Source: Psilocybe azurescens (taxonomy: Eukaryota > Basidiomycota > Agaricomycetes > Agaricales > Agrocybaceae). From it: 64,000 bases of DNA. The position numbers were made by a program, and so were the translations under genes. The stretch spans positions 276,185-340,184 of the forward strand of contig JAJIRX010000597.1 of the NCBI GenBank assembly GCA_023853785.1, written 5' to 3'. Shown piece after piece: positions 59,001 through 64,000 of the stretch. Positions within the stretch are counted from its first letter, which is position 1, and each line of letters begins with the position of its first letter. Below the pieces are notes generated by a model, which saw nothing but the letters and a program-made list of their open reading frames with translations, was not told the origin of the DNA and made no database searches.

Positions 59001-60040
59001 GCTCTCCAAGGATAAATTTTATCCGGATTAATAAGAGGAATAGTGTGATTAATCGCTCTGAATGGTGGTAGCTCGGTTTCATTTGCTGTTTTACACAGAG
59101 GTTCTGCATATGCGATTAATTCATTCCTTGCATCTTCTATCCCTTGCTGAATTAATTCTATTGCTCGGGATGCAAGACTTGTAATATTAGACCCTTTAAT
59201 TGGGTGAGATTCGTCGCAGCCTACTACTAAGCGTGATGGGTTTAACCCAATACATGCCTTGTGTTGAAACAACCAAGGAGTGCCTAGAATTATATCATAG
59301 CTTGATATATTGATTATGTCGAAGTACCGAGTCTCTTTAATGAATTCATATTCAAATGTAGCTCGGGTTCCTGAGTTAATTTTTGATCTGGATCCCTGAA
59401 CCGCAAGCTGCAGTCCTAAAGGTGAATCATATTTAATTTTTTCCACCTTCAGTTGGTCGGCTAAACTAGATGCCATAAAATCTCCAAGAGATCCAGAGTC
59501 TAGTAGTGCTCGTGCCGGATGTCCATTAATTTTTACTGTAATGACAACTGGCTTTGGAATCGAGCGCTTAGTATCCTTAACTTGGGCTGCATTGCGCTGT
59601 AGGCTTGGGTACGATCCCCTTGGAATTTGAACACCATTTAAATAAATGGCATTGATTTCTTCATGATCTGGAATATTGGCTTCGATATAACTGAGCCTAA
59701 TAATTTCATCGGTTTGAAATTGAGGAGATACTTGGTCATTGAGTATTTGCTCAGTTAGATCAATGAGAAGGCTATTATTCTCTATAAGAGCCATCGCTTT
59801 TTCTTTCTCATGTTTAAATAATTGTTCTTGATACCATTGTCGAAGATCCAACTGAAAAGAAGGGTCCTCAATTATGTGTCTCTCAATGGAAACGGTTACT
59901 TTAGAATAATTATCTGTGATCAATAATTTAGGCGTGCTGAGATGATCACAGTATGCTTGTACTGTATAGGTTACTTGATCACGCTCTGCGTAGGGAACAT
60001 CTGGAACAAATGGTCTACATGCTTGTAGTTCCATTTCCAA
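58874..60040 (-). CDS. Gypsy aspartic protease region with preceding linker
   Basis: One frame of 388 codons. The retropepsin motif ARALLDSGSLGDFM lies at about 59512-59470, followed by DIILGTPWLFQH, the usual second protease motif. The part upstream of the protease holds the fourth copy of the linker module (ending RQWYQEQL). The frame then runs into the RT start (SGRWEIT) and shifts there. Confidence 0.85.
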   Translation of the reverse strand: MEMELQACRPFVPDVPYAERDQVTYTVQAYCDHLSTPKLLITDNYSKVTVSIERHIIEDPSFQLDLRQWYQEQLFKHEKEKAMALIENNSLLIDLTEQILNDQVSPQFQTDEIIRLSYIEANIPDHEEINAIYLNGVQIPRGSYPSLQRNAAQVKDTKRSIPKPVVITVKINGHPARALLDSGSLGDFMASSLADQLKVEKIKYDSPLGLQLAVQGSRSKINSGTRATFEYEFIKETRYFDIINISSYDIILGTPWLFQHKACIGLNPSRLVVGCDESHPIKGSNITSLASRAIELIQQGIEDARNELIAYAEPLCKTANETELPPFRAINHTIPLINPDKIYPWRASRCPEALRSQWIEKRDAYLRSGRWEITSSAKYSPNVIHTKA

Positions 60041-61628
60041 CCCTCTCTAGACAATATCCCATTGGAAGATGGTATCTTATGTACCATTGAGGCGGAATGT
60101 CAATTCCATCGTATGCAGCTAGTCTTTTAGCATATTCTTTTCCAATATAAAAGTCTGGAGATCGCACTTCCTGAGTACTAAAATAGGTGGTTAGTTTCCG
60201 AGCTTTATCATACACAGAATAAGTGTCTTGATTGACAAGTTTGACTGCAAATCTTTGTGGGATTGCATAATTATACACTGCCTCAGGGTAAGGTTGCGAA
60301 TCATGAAGGATATAATCAGCTCTTTGGGCTATAATATCCCCAAGAACTTGATCTGGACGAAGGCGTACACCCATCCGGTTCTGTTCCCAGGCTATTTCCT
60401 GGGCGCTTATTTCATGTCTTGGCGATTCAGACACAGAATTATCAGTTATTTCTTCGTGTGAATGTGAGTTATTTTCATTTAATAGATGATTAAACATCTG
60501 AACTTGATTCCCAAATAGTTCAGGAGTCCCTTGGTCCGAGCTTAACTCATTTGAGTTATTATTATTAGGTGATGTCTTTCTTTCATCAGAAGATTCATTA
60601 AATTCGGGATCTTCTGTATATTCAGATTTAGGGTTCATATGATCGGAATCCTCAGATGAGCTTGAATTATTAATCACTGGATTGTATCGATGTCTTTTGT
60701 ACCAGTGACCTAAGTCAAAGTAAGGATTGGTGAGTGTAGTTTTGGGGATTGTTAAAGGTAACCCCTCGAAATCATCGTCATGAATGTGGCATGTAGTAGA
60801 TGTATTAGATACAACTGTAAAACGAAATTCATCGTCTACTGCAGGGTCCCTAGTGGGATATAAAGTGGTTATTCCACTTCTCAATACCAACATAGCGTTA
60901 TATTCATATGCATTGCCCATTGTATGTAGTCTGGTTCCTTCTTTAGAACCTCCGAAATGCTTAATTAATTCAGTGGCGTACCAATCACAAACTCGAAAGT
61001 AAGGATCAGCTAGATACCTGATATGAATATCAGTTCGGATGAGCCGATATTTATCAAATACAAAGTAGAATTCCCCAGGTCCTCGTGAAATATAAAACCT
61101 GTCAATTTCATTTCGGTGGGAAACGTAATCACTATCACCTGGATAAGGTTGATAGCTTGATAAGGCATCTTCTGCCATACGGGCTAATGCATCCCCTAGA
61201 CGAGTTCGTCTCGGATGATGTGGAAAATACTCATTCCATTTCGGACGAGGATAATCATGAACTGCCCCAATTGGAAGCTCAAAGGGTTGTATCTCAATTA
61301 AATTGAGTGAAATATTGTCCATTAGTTCAACCTCATCTGGAGATGATAAATTTTCTAGTTGTTCACTGCAGAAAGACTCACAGTCCGCTTCATTTGGCAT
61401 GAGTTCTTCATCTTTGACTTGAATGCTAAAATTAGACAATCCTGGAGGTTTTAAATGAGCTTGAACGGACGCTATTTTTCTTTGGGCAATTCTTAGACAT
61501 GTGTCCAGTTTCATGGCAGTTAAAACATTTCCCAGCTGCAAGGTGTTCGGATCGTTCTTTATCAGTAAGTAAAGAAGTCTGGGGTCGCTCAGATGACCCT
61601 TTAATCGGTGGTCTAGATGACCCACCAT
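60015..61628 (-). CDS. Gypsy polyprotein linker with repeated modules (after zinc knuckle)
   Basis: A 537-codon open frame between the Gag zinc knuckle and the protease. It is acidic, Asn/Ser-rich in the middle, and holds three degenerate copies of a module of about 50 residues: EFYFVFDKYR..DPYFRVCDWY (60950-61078), FRFTVVSN..NPYFDLGHWY (60683-60840) and RFAVKLVN..SPDFYIGKEY (60105-60265). Two copies are preceded by a helical leader ending QPYP. Length far exceeds a normal Gypsy Gag-Pol spacer. Function unknown. Confidence 0.6.
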   Translation of the reverse strand: MVGHLDHRLKGHLSDPRLLYLLIKNDPNTLQLGNVLTAMKLDTCLRIAQRKIASVQAHLKPPGLSNFSIQVKDEELMPNEADCESFCSEQLENLSSPDEVELMDNISLNLIEIQPFELPIGAVHDYPRPKWNEYFPHHPRRTRLGDALARMAEDALSSYQPYPGDSDYVSHRNEIDRFYISRGPGEFYFVFDKYRLIRTDIHIRYLADPYFRVCDWYATELIKHFGGSKEGTRLHTMGNAYEYNAMLVLRSGITTLYPTRDPAVDDEFRFTVVSNTSTTCHIHDDDFEGLPLTIPKTTLTNPYFDLGHWYKRHRYNPVINNSSSSEDSDHMNPKSEYTEDPEFNESSDERKTSPNNNNSNELSSDQGTPELFGNQVQMFNHLLNENNSHSHEEITDNSVSESPRHEISAQEIAWEQNRMGVRLRPDQVLGDIIAQRADYILHDSQPYPEAVYNYAIPQRFAVKLVNQDTYSVYDKARKLTTYFSTQEVRSPDFYIGKEYAKRLAAYDGIDIPPQWYIRYHLPMGYCLERVGNGTTSM

Positions 61629-63370
61629 GATATGGTGTGAAGCGAGGTGTATTATGCCTTGAATTGTGCGAATAAGGCTTTTGAAATCTACCTCTGGACG
61701 GGTTTTGGAACCGTCGGTTAGCTACAGAGTTATCTCGATGAGATGAACGAGATACAGCCCTCTCAGACTGTAGGTCTCGTCCCTTTCCTTTCAAGGAGCT
61801 GTGCCCCCGAACTGGTTTGTCCTGAGGGTCCAGGCTTTGGATTATTATTAGCAGTATTGCCTCGGCGATTAGTCCGATTGGCAACACCTTCAGAGATCTC
61901 AAGAACCTCAGCGTGCTGTACCACAGCGTCCCAGGTAGATATATCTGGATTGTATCCATCTCGATACAACCCTTGCTGAATGGACTGTCGGAGTCCATCC
62001 CATAATTTAACAACTTTGTCTCGAGGATCTGTTGTTCCAATCATATTATAAAGCTCTATGAGCTCATGTACATAAGTTGATACACTCCGGTCATTTTGGA
62101 AACAACGTCTTAATTTAACACGCTGTTCTGCCCTATAATTAACCGGGAAACAGTAATCAAATAACTGTTCAAAAGTCTTTAAGGTCCCATTCATGAAAAT
62201 TCATGGAAACCTTTTGGGTATAAAAATCATATGCTATTCCAGTCAAGTAGTACGATAATACAAAGGCTCTACGCTCTTTGCGTACTCGTCCCTCAACTAG
62301 ATAAGTTGTTCCTTCAGATACAAATCTGTTAAACATGCGAGAGTCTGGAGTTCCATCATACTCTTTGGGTGCAATGGGTTTTAATCCAGACTTTCGAGAT
62401 GACTTAGATTTCTTTTTCTTCTTCTTGTGACGCTCAGATCGGTCTGTTGATTTAGACTCCCTCGATCTCCGAAAGTTTTGTTCGGATCAGGGTTCTCATC
62501 ACTATCTGAGCTACTGTCAGAGGAGTCGTCGCTCGGATCACCTCCTTTTCTAATTCCTAGGCGGTCCATATTGTCTAGGGTACGAGCCAAATAACTATTA
62601 GGTGCTAACTGATTGATGGCTCGGCTTGCAGCAGGTCGTTCTGTTTGATGCATAGAGCGACCTATATTATCTCTTGGAGCCGGTGTAGGCTGCACTGATC
62701 TATCCACAGGTTCTATACTAACCTGGAGTTTATTAGCATCTTCGATCTTCTTAATTAATGCTTTCTGCTTTTGGAAAGCTTCCTCGATCTTCTTGAGCTC
62801 TGCATGCTGAGCTTCGAGGTTTATTTCATCATTGCCAAGACTGACATTTCCCCATTCACGTGGGTCAGGTCCTTTGCCTTTATTCGGTTTGGAAGGCCCC
62901 TCTCCGCGTGATTTGGAGGAAGAAGCTTCTGGTTCTTCTGATTGGGGTTCAGTAATGAAAACTCTAGCATTCCTCCCGTTGTTATTTGCTCTTTCTGAGC
63001 TGGAGTTAGAGATTTCTCAGCTAGGGACAGAGGATCTTCACTGTCTGGTGCTTCCTCCGTTATTGGCTTATTTGGATGTTTTCTAATCCAAGCATGAAAC
63101 GTATCTTGTGATTCATGGAGGGTATTACTTGACTGCTCAGGTTCGGGTTCAGTCAAGTCCGGAGGCTTGTTCATGTCTCAGCTCAAATGGACTTTCGCGA
63201 ATGAACCTCTTAGCGTCATTAAAATAGTCCTCTTGGGACTTAGATAACTCAGGCTCCGCAGGCTCCTTTGAGTCTGCTGGTTCTACTGAGTCTTGGACTA
63301 CAGGACTATCAATCGGATCGCTGATCTGTCCAGCGCGAGACCGCAATTTATATATATTCGTTCGAGACAT
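61432..63370 (-). CDS. Gypsy Gag with CCHC zinc knuckle (frameshifted)
   Basis: Starts at the ATG at 63370 (MSRTNIYKLRSR). Acidic and coiled-coil N-terminal part, a Ser/Asp tract and Lys run, the capsid-like domain (FNRFVSEGTTYLVEGRV, QLFDYCFPVNYRAEQR, WDGLRQSIQQGL), a Gly/Arg/Ser-rich stretch, and the zinc knuckle CFNCHETGHMSKNC (about 61530-61490). The frame changes about five times; homology to a single Gag is continuous. Confidence 0.8.
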
Positions 63371-63593
63371 AATAAAAGAAAAGAGAATTACTAGTAATGT
63401 AAAAGGAAAAGTTAGTTCAAAGAAATAGACAGAAAGTAATTATATCCTAGTGCTGGTAGCTTCGGGTGATCAATCCTAGGTATCCCAGGTCGTAGGAGAG
63501 TATGAGATTATGTTACAGGGTGGAGTGGTGTCGGAAGCGTGTGGGAGATTGAGTTCGGAGTCGGGCTATTTTTGTGGAGCTTGTCAAAAAATA

Positions 63594-63999
63594 TGTGACG
63601 ATAGCGCACCTATCGTGACGAGATTGTTGCGATGGGTGATGGTATTGCCACACGAGATTAGATTTATGAGAGGTTGAGAGGGAGGTTGATTGATGGGATG
63701 ATAAGACAGCTTGAAAAGTGGGGTTCGTATTTCTTGTCTTTACAGTGTACAAATTAGAGTCCTTATATACATCGAGGTGGACTATGGAGCTAGAGGGGTA
63801 GCTACTGCGGAGGAGGAGTAATTACAATTGTATGACATAGAGTAAAGGAGGGAGTAAAGGAGGAGAATGAAGAATGAAGAATGAAGAATAATGACGAAGT
63901 ATGGTACAAGATACAAAGGGAGGATTAAAGATGAGAGATAAGATAATAATGCGGAAAGATAAGATCAACGAGTTACGAAAAGATCACGTATTCGCTACA
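63594..63999 (-). repeat. 5' LTR (right copy), 406 bp
   Basis: Second LTR of the element; in element orientation it begins TGTAGCGAATACG and ends CGTCACA. It stops one base before the end of the window. Confidence 0.92.
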
Positions 64000-64000
64000 T

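Larger units (their letters stand above)
54377..63999 (-). mobile_element. Full-length Ty3/Gypsy LTR retrotransposon with chromodomain-like integrase end
   Basis: A 9.6 kb element on the minus strand, bounded by LTRs that begin TG and end CA. Gag with a zinc knuckle comes first, then a long linker, protease, reverse transcriptase, RNase H, integrase and a chromodomain-like tail, the Gypsy order. An extra ORF lies between the integrase and the 3' LTR. The polyproteins are split by about eight one-base frame changes although the LTRs are nearly identical. A polypurine tract (CCTCGGAGGGCG on the minus strand) abuts the 3' LTR. No initiator-Met-tRNA primer site could be recognised next to the 5' LTR. 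Confidence 0.93.

Noticed and set aside
1..64000. CRISPR arrays, bacterial operons, ribosome binding sites
   Set aside because: The window is eukaryotic; no spaced direct-repeat arrays were seen.

Overview
The window comes from a fungus, almost certainly an agaricomycete (mushroom-forming) basidiomycete. Genes are dense on both strands and are cut by many introns of about 45-60 bp with GT..AG ends. The families include lineage-typical ones: FunK1-type protein kinases, DUF6699 proteins and agaricomycete-style P450s. A 9.6 kb Ty3/Gypsy LTR retrotransposon fills the right end.

Layout. 1-11.7 kb is a conserved block: the 5' end of the splicing factor CWC22 (-), a LACTB2-like metallo-beta-lactamase RNase (+), an Argonaute (-), a carboxypeptidase Y-type serine carboxypeptidase (+) and an HMG-box transcription factor (-). 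13.4-23.2 kb is accessory: FunK1 kinase copy A, an intact cytochrome P450, and a decayed FunK1 copy B, all on the minus strand. 24-46.2 kb is again gene-rich: two DUF6699 proteins (tail to tail), an MFS transporter, the ribosome factor CCDC124/Lso2, calcipressin (regulator of calcineurin), a large cysteine-rich single-pass membrane protein, a PP2C phosphatase, a 4.4 kb stretch without a recognisable gene, and a small single-pass membrane protein. 47.5-53.4 kb carries FunK1 copy C followed by a decayed P450, in opposite orientation to the FunK1-B/P450 pair at 17.2-23.2 kb. 54.4-64.0 kb is the Gypsy element on the minus strand, bounded by two nearly identical LTRs.

Two themes stand out. (1) Many otherwise well-conserved genes carry single-base frameshifts, most of them one base short in a homopolymer run. 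They affect even the housekeeping gene CCDC124, which points to consensus errors of a long-read draft assembly. Broken frames here should therefore not be taken as pseudogenes without checking. True decay (larger deletions, stops, lost splice sites) is seen in FunK1-B, FunK1-C and the second P450. (2) The Gypsy element has an unusual architecture: a roughly 600-residue stretch between the zinc knuckle and the protease holds four degenerate copies of a module of about 50 residues, and an extra ORF follows the integrase. I do not recognise either from described Gypsy lineages.

The genes do not form one pathway. The Argonaute and the young retroelement are opposing parts of a genome-defence relationship only in a general sense; nothing in the sequence links them directly.
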